From assembly GCA_933822405.4 (NCBI GenBank), contig CAKOGP040002014.1:124001-188000 (forward strand): a DNA stretch of 64,000 nt. The letters run 5' to 3'. Both the position numbers and the translations under genes were made by a program. Within the stretch, counting starts at the first letter, position 1, and every line of letters starts with the position of its first letter. The notes under the pieces are model-generated. The model had not been told where the DNA came from and searched no databases. It saw only the letters and a list, made by a program, of their open reading frames with translations. This document shows, in pieces, positions 29,429-39,559 of this stretch. The stretch comes from Cylindrotheca closterium. Taxonomy: Eukaryota > Bacillariophyta > Bacillariophyceae > Bacillariales > Bacillariaceae.

Positions 29429-30448
29429 TTTGGTATTTCTTTTCGAGGGTAGGGTTTCTGTATTTTTTGACTTCTGTAAGAATTATGAGAAGATTGCGCA
29501 AGTGATATATTTGAGAAACATCGAAGCTCGTGCGATGTGAAGTACTGGGACGAGTACCGGCACCTACTGTATTCTATCAGTATTAAAATATCTTACTGTA
29601 CTCTAGGTACGCATGAACCTTTTATGACCGGAGGATTCCCGGGATCAATTTTTGGGTTCCTTTTCGGAAAAGCCACCGTGACCAAAATGTGAGCCATAGA
29701 TGACACAAAAGCGGAGGAACATTTTGGTAAAACGCGGGAATTTTCAGCCTATCAAAAAGTCGGCATCCATAACAACTTCAAGTCATCGACTCGGAAACAT
29801 TATGGAAAAGTGCGCGAGATATTTAATCCATCCAGTGGAGCGGTCATCTGCAAAGTTCTGGAATCAATTGTCTGATGCAGAACTCACAAACTTCCCCTAG
29901 TTCTGTTGGCAGCAAACTTGACAAGTTTTTCAACTTCTCCTTGTTCTGTTGGCAGCAAAGTTCGGCTAGCCAAGTGTAGCATCTGATCATGACCCCTCCT
30001 CTTGTGGAAGGGCAGCACTTGCTACTCTACGCTTTTGGATCTACTAGGGACCGACCGAATTCAGCTTCTCGAAAACGTCGGAGTCGTTCTTCCAAACCAC
30101 GAAACAACTATTTTGGAAATGATTTTCCAAAGGAGACATTGGACTTTTTAAAAGTGACATGGATCATTACTGTCTAAATATTAAGAGAATAGAGTCGATC
30201 TAGGACAAGAAATACAACTCCTTCCCCCTTGGAGTCGTACCTCCAAAACACGAAACCACGAACTTGGAAATGAAAACTTCTAGTGACCGTTCAGTGAAGT
30301 CGAGTCAGTCTCATGATGGAGGAGGAGACATTGGACTTTACGTAACATGCATCAGTTCTTTCTAAATATTTTTGAAAAGGCCGAATCTATCTAGGAGAAG
30401 AAGTACAATAAGTCCTTTCCTCCTTACTGTACCAAAATAGGTAGTCTA
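29429..30448. other. Intergenic with a diverged tandem duplication
   Basis: It contains two copies of a short TTCTGTTGGCAGCAAA motif (about 29902 and 29945) and a larger duplication at 30080-30421. No gene is supported. Confidence 0.45.
30080..30421. repeat. Diverged tandem duplication of 150-190 bases
   Basis: Unit A (30080-about 30216) and unit B (30231-about 30421) share GGAGTCGT..CTCCAAA-CACGAAAC, GGAGACATTGGACTTT, a TCTAAATATT block and an ATCTAGGA-AAGAA-TACAA block in the same order. Unit B has about 40 extra bases in the middle. Confidence 0.75.
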
Positions 30449-32335
30449 TCATTCGGCCAGCATGATTGGATGCTCCTCTTCTATACTTGAACCAGAACTC
30501 TCAAAGGTTTCATTGTCGGTTCGATTCGAATGTTCCATAACAAGTTTACTCTCCTCTCGTTTCCAAGTATAATCAACAGGTTTTGGACTCTTGGGCTTTT
30601 TCTTTTTCTTCTTCTTTTTCGTTTTTGTTTTCCTACTTTGCTCATCGTCAGCATCGCCAGCATTTTCATCATCACCAGTCGATACCTTCTTCTTTTTTTT
30701 CTTTTTCTTCTTCTTCTTTTTCACCGACGTTTCCTCTTCCATTGGATCAATCGATGGAATGTCTTCGGGTGCTTCGTTCTCTGCATTTTCTGACACACTT
30801 TCGTCTTCTTTTCGACCGGTGAACCTAAATTTGGAGAATCGAGATATCTTCTTTTCTTTCCCATCTTGTTTTGGACTACCGTCTTTGTGTTGTCCAGGAA
30901 AGCCCAAAGTAGCCAACAACGATATCTTCTTTTTGTCTTTTCGATCTGGAGAGGAGGCGTTGGGTCGGCGGCTGGCACTTTTCTTGCGTTTACTGACAGC
31001 CGAACTACTGCTGCGCATGTTGCTCTTGGAATCTGTTGCATCATCCTCGCCAATCAATGAAGCGTCGTCATCTTCATCGTCACCCTTGCCCCGACCGGTG
31101 CGGAATGGAAACCATCCTCCTCCTTTGCTACTGTTCATGCTGTCATGGAACTTGCTAGCGGAAGAATCATTGTCAGGTCCTTTGGCCTTGCCGTATCGTT
31201 GCCATTCTTGCATCTGTTTGGGATCTCGCAAGGTATCATACGCCCAAGTGATCTTTTCCATTTTGCAAGCTGCCTCTTGGCGTTCCTGTTCCGTGGCATA
31301 AGTCTTGGAAACGTGATACTTCTGTGCCAGCTCACGGTAAGCACTAATGACTTCGACCTTGTCGGCAGACCAATGCAATTCCAAGATTTGAAATGGATTT
31401 TTCGGCTTCTCCTCATCCTCGATGTCTTTCGCACTCTCGACAGTCGTGATTGGATCGGAAGGAGGCGACTGAGAGGATGGCCAGGATTGGTGGAATGCAG
31501 CATGAGGATTCATTTGAGGTGATGCCACAAAGGATGCCCTCTTCACTGCTGGTGGCGATGATGGTGGTGAAGGCAGAGGGTTAGGCCCGCGAAGCGAAGG
31601 CCTTCGGACTTTATTGGTGGGTATCGTGGTTGTTGTGGTTGTGGTTGTTGCTGGCGATTTGGAATTGTATGTCTTGCGTCTGAGAGCACCAGGTGACGAG
31701 GACTGCCGATAAGCACCTGGAGAGTTGCGAGGAGGCAATGGTGAAGTGGGCCTTCGGTTTCTATGTGCTGAAGGCGAAAGCCCCTTTCGATTCCGGGATT
31801 GCTGTTGTTTTCCTGTCGATGAGTTTCGTTGTGGTGAATTTCGTTGTTGGGTTGGACTGTTCACTCTTGGAGGGACGGGCGACACTGAACGTTTGGCTGT
31901 ACGAACATGTCGCGGTACATCTCCAGGTGGGGGTGTTCGAGGGTTTGGTGTCTTTCTTTGTGGAATAGGACCGAAACTTTGCCTTCTCGGTGATAAAGAA
32001 GCTGGTGCTCGTTTTCCTGAATGTCGTCTCTGAGCTCGCTGATGCTGCTTCTTGGGGGAATTGGACCTGGTACGCGGTCGGCTTTGGCCACTGGATCGAG
32101 ATGGACGTCCTCCGTTGCCTTGTTTCCAATCGTGCAGTCTGCCAGGATCGTTCAAAAGACCATATGCGTCGGATATCTTGGCAAACTTGGAATTCACTCG
32201 TTGTTTCTCTTCTTCAGTTTCTTGCTTATCAGGATGATATAGACGCGCCAGCTTGAAATAAGCCTTCTTGATAGTAGACTCATCAGCATCGCGCTCTACG
32301 CCCAAAATTTCATAAGGATCCTCGTGCTTGTCCAT
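30449..32335 (-). CDS. Twin J-domain protein, short paralog
   Basis: A 628-aa single-exon protein. Residues 1-72 are a canonical J domain (DPYEILGVERDADESTIKKA) with the HPD tripeptide in RLYHPDKQ, the motif that stimulates Hsp70 ATPase. A Pro/Ser/Arg-rich linker follows. Residues about 312-382 form a second J-like domain (NPFQILELHWSADKVEVISA, YRELAQKYHVSK) in which HPD is replaced by HVS, so it probably cannot activate Hsp70. The C terminus has long Lys runs near 540-580. No zinc-finger or client-binding C-terminal DnaJ domain is present, so it is a type III (class C) J protein. The next gene upstream has the same layout. The ATG at 32335 starts the J domain. Confidence 0.88.
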   Translation of the reverse strand: MDKHEDPYEILGVERDADESTIKKAYFKLARLYHPDKQETEEEKQRVNSKFAKISDAYGLLNDPGRLHDWKQGNGGRPSRSSGQSRPRTRSNSPKKQHQRAQRRHSGKRAPASLSPRRQSFGPIPQRKTPNPRTPPPGDVPRHVRTAKRSVSPVPPRVNSPTQQRNSPQRNSSTGKQQQSRNRKGLSPSAHRNRRPTSPLPPRNSPGAYRQSSSPGALRRKTYNSKSPATTTTTTTTIPTNKVRRPSLRGPNPLPSPPSSPPAVKRASFVASPQMNPHAAFHQSWPSSQSPPSDPITTVESAKDIEDEEKPKNPFQILELHWSADKVEVISAYRELAQKYHVSKTYATEQERQEAACKMEKITWAYDTLRDPKQMQEWQRYGKAKGPDNDSSASKFHDSMNSSKGGGWFPFRTGRGKGDDEDDDASLIGEDDATDSKSNMRSSSSAVSKRKKSASRRPNASSPDRKDKKKISLLATLGFPGQHKDGSPKQDGKEKKISRFSKFRFTGRKEDESVSENAENEAPEDIPSIDPMEEETSVKKKKKKKKKKKKVSTGDDENAGDADDEQSRKTKTKKKKKKKKPKSPKPVDYTWKREESKLVMEHSNRTDNETFESSGSSIEEEHPIMLAE

Positions 32336-33062
32336 GGTGAGGTTTTGGTGTGACTGATTTTTTTTAAAAGGTGATGTGCAGAAGTTGTGTGTGGGACGAG
32401 TGGAAGTGCAGTTTTGGAGTTTTGATGATCAGATTGGCATCCAACGAGGTCTGGCGAACAAATTCAATCTTGGGCCATAAGTGAGGAAAGTTTGGATATT
32501 ATCTGCGCGACCTCAAGCCGGCAGACAATTATTTTCGCTTCGCATGATTCTTGTGTGACGATTTCAGATTGGGCCTTATATGTTCGAATGTTTTCTCCCT
32601 CTCTCCAGTTCGCGTTTTCCATGGTACTGACGCAATCGTGATGCAGTCAGTATGGTACCAGTACCCCTTTCAGAGATTCTATCGCTGAACGCAAAATATC
32701 TCCCAAGACGATGTCACTCTCATTGGTAGATTGGGAGCTGTGCCTCGTCAGAATGTGTCTAATATTGTTTCCTAAAGGCCGCGATGTTTCAACAACAAAA
32801 AACTCTCAAGGGGGTGCGGTGCTAACATCATGATCATCAAGATTCATCTGACTGTGGTTGCAAAGACGTTACATACCCGCTACATCCATGTTTCCTATCA
32901 TTTCTTGTTAGATTATTTATGATAATTTAACATTGTCTAGTCTTTACAATTGAACCAATCAATCAATCAATCAACCATGTATCGACCAATTGATATTCTG
33001 AGGCCCTGCTTGCTGGAATTATAGAAACAGAACCAAACAACCTGTAGCCCCAGATTGATCCA
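32336..33062. other. Intergenic between the two twin-J genes
   Basis: Promoter of the short paralog and 3' flank of the long one. A (CAAT)n tract lies at 32955-32974. No gene found. Confidence 0.45.
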
Positions 33063-36000
33063 CTATTTACTTTTGACACTCCTTTTTGAACGACTCTGCT
33101 GATTCACCGCATCACTCCCAAAAGTTTTGAGAAGCCAAGCTTGTCGACGCTTGTTGTCCCGCAATTCTTCGTAGGCACGTGTCACTTGCTCCATTTTCTT
33201 GGCAGCATTTGCCTTTTCCTCTTCGGATCGTTGCTTTGAAGGATGGTACTTTTGAGCGAGTTTTCGATAAGCCTGAATGATTTCGATACGATCCACCATG
33301 TGATCCAATTGAAGCACTTCAAATGGATTCTCGTCAGGGGGATAGGTCGGCGCTTGCTGCGGATTGCTGGCTTCTTTGAGGCCTCGTTTTCGACGAAGAT
33401 CAGCGCGGCGTTTAGCGGATACAGATCGTCGACTGGTCTCACTATCGACGGAATGTGTCGAGGCATCCAGAGGCGCAGACTTGCCACGAGTGGTTTTGGG
33501 ACTACGTCTCGCCGCACTTCGCGAAGCATCACTTGTACTACTAGTTTGGCGGCCCAACGAGCTGGGCGGTTTGACAGCAACAAACTTGTCGCCATCACCG
33601 GCACGCGATGATGACACGACCAGTGATGGTTCTGGCCGACTCTTGAGGTTTCGATGCGGACTTTTGGAGCGGCTGCTGCTTCTGGGGATCAGCTTGGGAG
33701 TCGAACCAGTAGATTTTCTTGTGGGTGACCGCGAGTGACTTGACCTTGCACCTCTGACATGATTACCCAATGACTTGGTTTCTCTTAGCGTTGTGGGAAT
33801 GCCACCATTGTCACTATCACTTGAATGAGAGGATGATTCGTCCAGCTGCTTCTTCGGCTCAGATTTTTGTTTGCGATAAGGACTTCTAGAACGGCTACTG
33901 TCTCTTTTCGGACTCTTTTCCGCTCTTGCACCGCTAGATTGACGGACCACCGGGTCACCTTGTCGGGCTGTAGGTTCTTTGGTGTCGTTTGATTGTGTCG
34001 AAAAACACTCCAGCGCTACTTCCTCTGCTTGTTTGCTTGAGATAATTGTGGTACTTTCAGCTTCCTCTGATTTCGTTGGATTGACAATTGCAGGAGATAG
34101 GATCTCTTCGCTATCCTTTGAGTGGGTCGAAACCTTCGGCGCTGGCTCCTCCTTGCTGTCATTCGACTCTTCGGTTGTTTTCTCCGGTTCGTCAGAAGTA
34201 GAGGAACCGTCTCTCTTGGCGGGCTGCTCAATTGCATCTTGTAATGGGTTCCTTGGTTCTGGCTCATCATCGCTGGATTCGTCAGGTGAATTCTGTCCCT
34301 CGGAATCAGAGGAAGCGTCTGCTTCGACTGGTTCCACAGTTGCAGGTTGCAAGACAATTGTTGCTTCTGGCTCTTCGTCAATATGATCAGTAGATTCTGA
34401 CTCCACATTTGTTGGCTCTGGCTCTTCGTCAATGTCATTCATTTCGTCAGTAGATTCTGGATCACCCACTGAAGGTTGTAAGAAACTCGTGCGTTCTGGC
34501 TCTTCGTCAATCTCGTCGATCGCTTCTTGCTCCAAAGTTGAAGGTTGTAAGACAATCGTTGGTTCTCGCTCTTCATCAATGTCATCATTGTCGTCAATCG
34601 AATTTAGTTCCACAGTTGCAGGTTGCAAGATAATTGTTGGTTCTGGCTCTTCATCAATGTCATCAATGTCGTCAATAGAATTTGGCTCTACAGTTGCAGG
34701 CTGTACGACAACTGTTGGATCTGGCCCTTCGTCAATGTCTTCAATGTCGTCAATGGCATTTGGCTCCAAAGTTGAAGGTTGTAAGACAATTGTTGGTTCT
34801 GGCTCTTCATCAATGTCATCGATGGATTCCGGCTCCACAGTTCCAGGTTCCAAGACAATTGTTGGTTCTGGCCCTTCGTCAATGTCGTCAATGTCGTCAA
34901 TAGACTTTGGCTCTACAGTTGAAGATTGTAAGACAATCGTTGGTTCTGGCTCTTCATCAATGTCGTCCATGGAACCCGGTTCCACTGTTCCAGGTTGCAA
35001 GACAATTGTTGGTTCTGGTCCTTTGTCAATGCCATCCATGGAACCTGGCTCTGGCCCTTCGTCAATGTCGTCCATAGAACCTGGTTCAGGCCCTTCGTCA
35101 ATGTCGTCCATGGAACCTGGCTCTGGTCCTTCGTCAATGTCGTCAATGTCATCCATTGAACCTGGCTCTGGTCCTTCGTCAATGTCGTCCATGGAACCTG
35201 GTTCAGGCCCTTCGTCAATGTCGTCCATGGAACTTGGTTCTGGTCCTTCGTCAATGTCGTCAATGGATTTGACTGGCTCCTGTCGTGGCCTGACTGTAAA
35301 AGATCTCCCTCGAGACGGAGCCTTTGGCTCAGGCTTTTCATTAGAGTCTTCCGGTAACTTCTTCTTCTTCTTTTTCTTTCTGTCACCCGACTCGCTTCGG
35401 TTTCTAGTAGCTTGCTTTTCGACAGAAAAATCGCTAAATGGAACCGATGGATCATCTTCTGATTCTTCATCAGTGTCTTTCGTTTTCTTCTTCTTCTTTT
35501 TACCTGCTGATTTGCTTCTCTTTCTAGTTGGCTCTGACTCTTCTTCTGGCTCTTCATCGTTGTCTTTTTTTTCTTTCTTCTTCTTCTTTCGGCCAACTGA
35601 CTTGCTTCTACTTCGTGCCCGCCCTTCACGAGAAGCCGAGCGATCCCCCGCTGTCGGTACTTTTTCTATCGATTCGTCTTCCGAGTCCGTGGACTCTTTA
35701 GATTTCTTCTTTCTTCGGCTCACCGAGGTGCTTCGTTTCATAGCTTTCTTTCCCTCAGCTGGTTGATCCTCTTGCTCTTCCGTGGATTGTTTGGCTTTCT
35801 TCTTCTTTTTTCGACCAACCGAACCACTTCTTGGTTTCGTCGCCTTTTCATCCACGTCTAGCTCTTTATCTGTCTCTTCCACGGGTTCATTTGCTTTCTT
35901 CTTGCTTCTCTTCTTTGTCGACGGGACAGGAGAAGAGGAGCTCTCATGATCTTCTGCTGGCTCCTCTTCGGATTCTTCATCAGATTCTTCGTCCTTTGTC

Positions 36001-37637
36001 TTCTTCTTCTTTTTCTGACCAACAGAAGTACTTCTTGGTTTAGCTGCTGCTTCTTCCTCTTTGAAGTCGTCGTCATCGGATTCATCGTCATCAGATTCAT
36101 CGTCTTTTTTCTTTTTGCGACCAGCAGACTTGCTTCTCTTTCTAACTTTCTTTTCAGGAGTGGGCGAGCTCTCTGGCTCTGGGTCTGACTCAAGTTCATC
36201 TTCTGGTTCTTCTGGCTCTGACTCAATTTCTTCGTTTGGTTCCTCTTCCGATTCCTCTTCCGACACTTCGCTGACTTTCTTTTTGGGTTTCTTTGGTTTT
36301 CCAGTCAATTTACGGAATAGTTTTTTCGTCATTTTCGTAGCTGGTTTCACACCAGTCATGGTCGCAAGAGATGGCAACGCATCCATTGATGGTAACACAT
36401 CAAACATACTTGCTTCTGGCTCTTCGTCATTTTCGTCATCCTTGGATGGCTTATTTGTGCCTTTGCTAGATTTTTTCTTGGACTGTGACACTGGCGTTGA
36501 CGATCCTCCGTTGAGCCAATCATCTTCTTCTGTGGAACGGTCCTGATTTGTCGATTGTCCCGATGTTCGTTCATTTGTTTGCGCCTTTGATTTTCGGAGC
36601 ATGCTGTTGGTCCGCGCCATGCCCGGTCGAGGCGACGCTCCACCTGAATTCCGACTCATCTCGCGCTGTTTGGTAGCACTGGATTGTCTCATACTATTCA
36701 TTCGCTGCATATTGGGTCGTCCCGCTGGTTGCTTTCGATTCATTTGCGGCGCTGTGTTTATAGGATTATTTCTCGCCCAGCCTTGCTGTGGCGGCGGAGG
36801 AGGTTGTGGACTATTGTTTCTTGCCCAACCTTGCTGTGGCGGTGGAGGAGGTTGTGGGCTATTGTTTCTTGCCCAACCTTGAGGCGGCGGCGGCGGTGGT
36901 GGTTGTGGACCATTATTTCGCATCCAGCCTTGAGGTAGTGGTGACTGTGGTGGACCACCACGGCCTCGCCCTGGGCCATAACCTCTTCCTCCTGGCGGTG
37001 GACCTCTTCCTCTACCTGGTGGTGGTCCTCGACCTGGTCCACCTCGTCCCCGTCCCGCGTTCCAATCTAATTTCGTCGGCCCTGCTCCCCAATTGGAACC
37101 ATACCCTCGACCTGGTGGCGGTCCTCTGCCTCTACCTGGTGGTGGTGGCCCTCCTCTTCCTTGCATGTTTGGTGCTCTCTGGGACGCCCTCCCACCACCT
37201 TGCGGTGCCTGCATGGGTGGTGCATTCGAAAACATGGAATTTTGTCGTCCTCTTCCACCACCCATTGAGGTTTGTCTAGGTGGTTGTTTTGATCTCATGG
37301 ACGGTCCTGACGTGGATCTAGACATTCCTGCACCACTTGGTCGATTGTAATTTGTAGGGTTCGTTTGTTGATAGGTTTGTGTTTGTGGTTGACTTTTGAC
37401 ACTTTGTTGGGATTCATATTTTTGTCTCCAATCATACCGCCGGACGGGATCGTTCAGCAATTCGTAGGCATCTGCAATCTTGGCAAATACATGCGTCGCC
37501 TTTTCTCTATCTTCATCGGTCGTTTGCTTATCGGGATGGTGTGTTCGAGCAAGCTTGAAATACGCTTTCTTGATTTTGCCTTCGTCCGCGTCATGCTCGA
37601 CACCCAAAATTTCATATGGATCCTCACCCTTGTCCAT
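33063..37637 (-). CDS. Twin J-domain protein, long paralog with acidic tandem repeats
   Basis: A 1524-aa single-exon protein. Residues 1-72 are a J domain (DPYEILGVEHDADEGKIKKA) with HPD intact in THHPDKQ. An RGG/Pro-rich segment (about 130-290, with GRGRGPPPGRG units) resembles RNA-binding or phase-separating regions. Lys/Ser/Glu-rich repeats of the type RSKSAGRKKKK run from about 450 to 760. Acidic repeats follow at about 785-1085. An SR-like part leads to a second J-like domain at about 1438-1505 (NPFEVLQLDHMVDRIEIIQA) in which HPD is HPS. The N- and C-terminal J domains match those of the gene at 30449, so the two are tandem paralogs differing mainly in the linker. It is likely a nuclear or condensate-associated Hsp70 co-chaperone; location is inferred. 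Confidence 0.87.
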   Translation of the reverse strand: MDKGEDPYEILGVEHDADEGKIKKAYFKLARTHHPDKQTTDEDREKATHVFAKIADAYELLNDPVRRYDWRQKYESQQSVKSQPQTQTYQQTNPTNYNRPSGAGMSRSTSGPSMRSKQPPRQTSMGGGRGRQNSMFSNAPPMQAPQGGGRASQRAPNMQGRGGPPPPGRGRGPPPGRGYGSNWGAGPTKLDWNAGRGRGGPGRGPPPGRGRGPPPGGRGYGPGRGRGGPPQSPLPQGWMRNNGPQPPPPPPPQGWARNNSPQPPPPPQQGWARNNSPQPPPPPQQGWARNNPINTAPQMNRKQPAGRPNMQRMNSMRQSSATKQREMSRNSGGASPRPGMARTNSMLRKSKAQTNERTSGQSTNQDRSTEEDDWLNGGSSTPVSQSKKKSSKGTNKPSKDDENDEEPEASMFDVLPSMDALPSLATMTGVKPATKMTKKLFRKLTGKPKKPKKKVSEVSEEESEEEPNEEIESEPEEPEDELESDPEPESSPTPEKKVRKRSKSAGRKKKKDDESDDDESDDDDFKEEEAAAKPRSTSVGQKKKKKTKDEESDEESEEEPAEDHESSSSPVPSTKKRSKKKANEPVEETDKELDVDEKATKPRSGSVGRKKKKKAKQSTEEQEDQPAEGKKAMKRSTSVSRRKKKSKESTDSEDESIEKVPTAGDRSASREGRARSRSKSVGRKKKKKEKKDNDEEPEEESEPTRKRSKSAGKKKKKKTKDTDEESEDDPSVPFSDFSVEKQATRNRSESGDRKKKKKKKLPEDSNEKPEPKAPSRGRSFTVRPRQEPVKSIDDIDEGPEPSSMDDIDEGPEPGSMDDIDEGPEPGSMDDIDDIDEGPEPGSMDDIDEGPEPGSMDDIDEGPEPGSMDGIDKGPEPTIVLQPGTVEPGSMDDIDEEPEPTIVLQSSTVEPKSIDDIDDIDEGPEPTIVLEPGTVEPESIDDIDEEPEPTIVLQPSTLEPNAIDDIEDIDEGPDPTVVVQPATVEPNSIDDIDDIDEEPEPTIILQPATVELNSIDDNDDIDEEREPTIVLQPSTLEQEAIDEIDEEPERTSFLQPSVGDPESTDEMNDIDEEPEPTNVESESTDHIDEEPEATIVLQPATVEPVEADASSDSEGQNSPDESSDDEPEPRNPLQDAIEQPAKRDGSSTSDEPEKTTEESNDSKEEPAPKVSTHSKDSEEILSPAIVNPTKSEEAESTTIISSKQAEEVALECFSTQSNDTKEPTARQGDPVVRQSSGARAEKSPKRDSSRSRSPYRKQKSEPKKQLDESSSHSSDSDNGGIPTTLRETKSLGNHVRGARSSHSRSPTRKSTGSTPKLIPRSSSRSKSPHRNLKSRPEPSLVVSSSRAGDGDKFVAVKPPSSLGRQTSSTSDASRSAARRSPKTTRGKSAPLDASTHSVDSETSRRSVSAKRRADLRRKRGLKEASNPQQAPTYPPDENPFEVLQLDHMVDRIEIIQAYRKLAQKYHPSKQRSEEEKANAAKKMEQVTRAYEELRDNKRRQAWLLKTFGSDAVNQQSRSKRSVKSK
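34390..35280 (-). repeat. Two-tier acidic repeat array in the long twin-J gene
   Basis: From about 35045 to 35280 a 36-base unit encodes SMDDIDEGPEPG about six times. From about 34390 to 35045 a longer unit encodes variants of TIVLQPxTVEPxSIDDIDEE about ten times. Confidence 0.85.
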
Positions 37638-38410
37638 TTTGTTCCAAAGGTTTAAGTAGCGTCAGAAAGGATGAACAAAGGTACAGTGTAGATGACCTTT
37701 TTCTCCTTCTTCTTCTTCTTCTTCTTCTTGGATACCGTTATTAAAATACACCCTCTTCAGCACAATAAGCTTGATGATGCTAATAGACACACTTTCACTT
37801 CGTTGGCGGCAGTGGCGCGAAATTCGGTTTTGAAGGTATGTAGGGTGCTTTGACCATGTACAGTATGTAATACTACAACATTCTTATTAGTTTCTCCGTT
37901 GGGGTTAAAAGTAAAGTTTCAGATGATCGACATTTCGTTGGTTACTTAATGTGGGTTGGAGAAAAGACATTTCAGAAGATCGAGAGAAAAAGCATTTCGG
38001 TTCCGAGAGTCATTTTGAATTTAGCCTTTGAGACAAGTTGGGTCGGAGAAATCAACGAGAGTACACTACTTGAACTGACTGAGCATTCTTCGCACGTTCC
38101 GTTCGTGTTGGTCGTGATTGACAGAATTCTTCTCCTTCCTTTTGGACTTAACCGACCGAACATGTACTGTACGATCTTCCAATGTTCAACATCCGGGGCA
38201 TTTTAAAACCTTTGATCGGAAGACTTGGTACAGCAGCTGGTACTTGGTACCATACCTGTAGATCCACGTTGCATGACTGATGTCCGTACTGAAAGTACAC
38301 GAATCTACAGGAAAAGATACCAAGTTGAGGTTGAGGAGAAAAGATTGTGAATTCTGTTCTGGTGGATCTTCCACCCTACGCATTCTCACAATTTTTAGGA
38401 ATAGTCGAAC
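37638..38410. other. Divergent promoter region with a CTT repeat
   Basis: It separates the divergent long twin-J gene and the antenna gene. A (CTT)n tract lies at about 37704-37729. The last few hundred bases should hold the light-regulated promoter of the antenna gene, but no element can be named. Confidence 0.45.
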
Positions 38411-38848
38411 ATGAAGACCGCCGTCCTTGCATCCCTTATCGCCGCCGCCAGTGCCTTCGCACCTGCTCAACAAGCAGCCAAGACCAGCTCCTTGAATGCT
38501 TTCGAGAGCGAGCTTGGTGTTCAGCCACCACTTGGATTCTTCGATCCTTTCGGTATGCTCTCCGGAGATGCCACCGAAGAGCGATTCGAACGTCTTCGTT
38601 ACGTCGAATTGAAGCACGGACGCATCTGCATGTTGGCCTTCTTGGGTCAAATCACCACCCGTGCCGGAATCCACCTTCCAGGATCCATCAACTACGCCGG
38701 AGACAGTTTCGACTCTTTCCCCAACGGAGTTGCCGCCATCTTTGGCCCCAACCACATTCCTACCGCAGGAATCGTGCAGATGATCGCCACTGTTGGTATC
38801 TTGGAGTGCGCCTTCATGCGTGAGGTCCCAGGAATGGCTGAATTCCCA

Positions 38849-38889
<41 letters not shown>

Positions 38890-39040
38890 CTTTGATGAAG
38901 AGACCAAGCTTCAAAAGCGTGCCATTGAATTGAACAACGGACGTGCCGCTCAATTCGGAATCCTTGGACTTATGGTTCACGAGCTCATCATTCCATTGGG
39001 ATATGATGCCGATCTTCCAATCATCGGACACCTCAAGTAA
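38411..39040 (+). CDS. Lhcf: Fucoxanthin chlorophyll a/c-binding protein (Lhcf type)
   Basis: A 209-aa light-harvesting antenna protein. Residues 1-17 are a signal peptide ending ASAFAP, the plastid-targeting signature of diatoms. The mature part starts near the LGVQPPLGFFDPFG motif. Helix one carries the chlorophyll-ligand pattern E-x-x-H-x-R (RLRYVELKHGRICML). Helix two runs IVQMIATVGILECAFM. Helix three has RAIELNNGRAAQFGILGLMV with the matching E..N.R ligands. These residues pair in a salt bridge and bind chlorophyll in the LHC fold. FRNGYIDFGWDDFDEETKLQ is the typical stretch before helix three. It acts in the thylakoid membrane and binds chlorophyll a, chlorophyll c and fucoxanthin. Expression is expected to be light-regulated. 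No introns. Confidence 0.96.
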
Positions 39041-39559
39041 ATGTGTTCAATCAATGGATTATTTTCACTTTTTGAATATAACACACCACCCTACGCTCTT
39101 CTCCTGATTCGTCTTTGAACAACAATAAACTAAGGCTCGAGTCATGAAAAACAAGCTATCTTTTTTCTTTCATTGCACTTCCTAGTAAACTTTATAATGT
39201 TGCCGGTTTGTATTGCATCTCTTGTTAACATCAGATGTTGCCCCTACCCGTATTGACCTGTGTCTATAGCGAGTCATTGTTGGAGTCATTTACACGTGGA
39301 GAATTTCTCAATTCGAATAACAGGCTTCAGTTTAAGAGTGAGGAATATCCAGCGACCACCTACAGTACAGTACCGGATCACTATAATCGTTGATAACATC
39401 CAATGGAAGTCTTCGTTATCGTACTGTACCTGGTACCGTAGGAGAAGTCATTGTACAAAGATGGTTAGCCGCAAGGACACAACAATTGATCTCATTCGTT
39501 CATACCGCATACAAGGGAGGTATCAAAAATATTAATACAAGATACCACTAAAATTAATA
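39041..39559. other. Intergenic between convergent genes
   Basis: 3' flanks of the antenna gene and the PT-repeat gene. Nothing further is supported. Confidence 0.45.

Noticed and set aside
34432..35766. 444-aa plus-strand ORF of Ser/Gly repeats
   Set aside because: Antisense shadow of the acidic repeat array in the long twin-J gene.
38186..39031. 281-aa minus-strand ORF over the antenna gene
   Set aside because: It is the antisense shadow of the highly conserved antenna CDS and has no domain.
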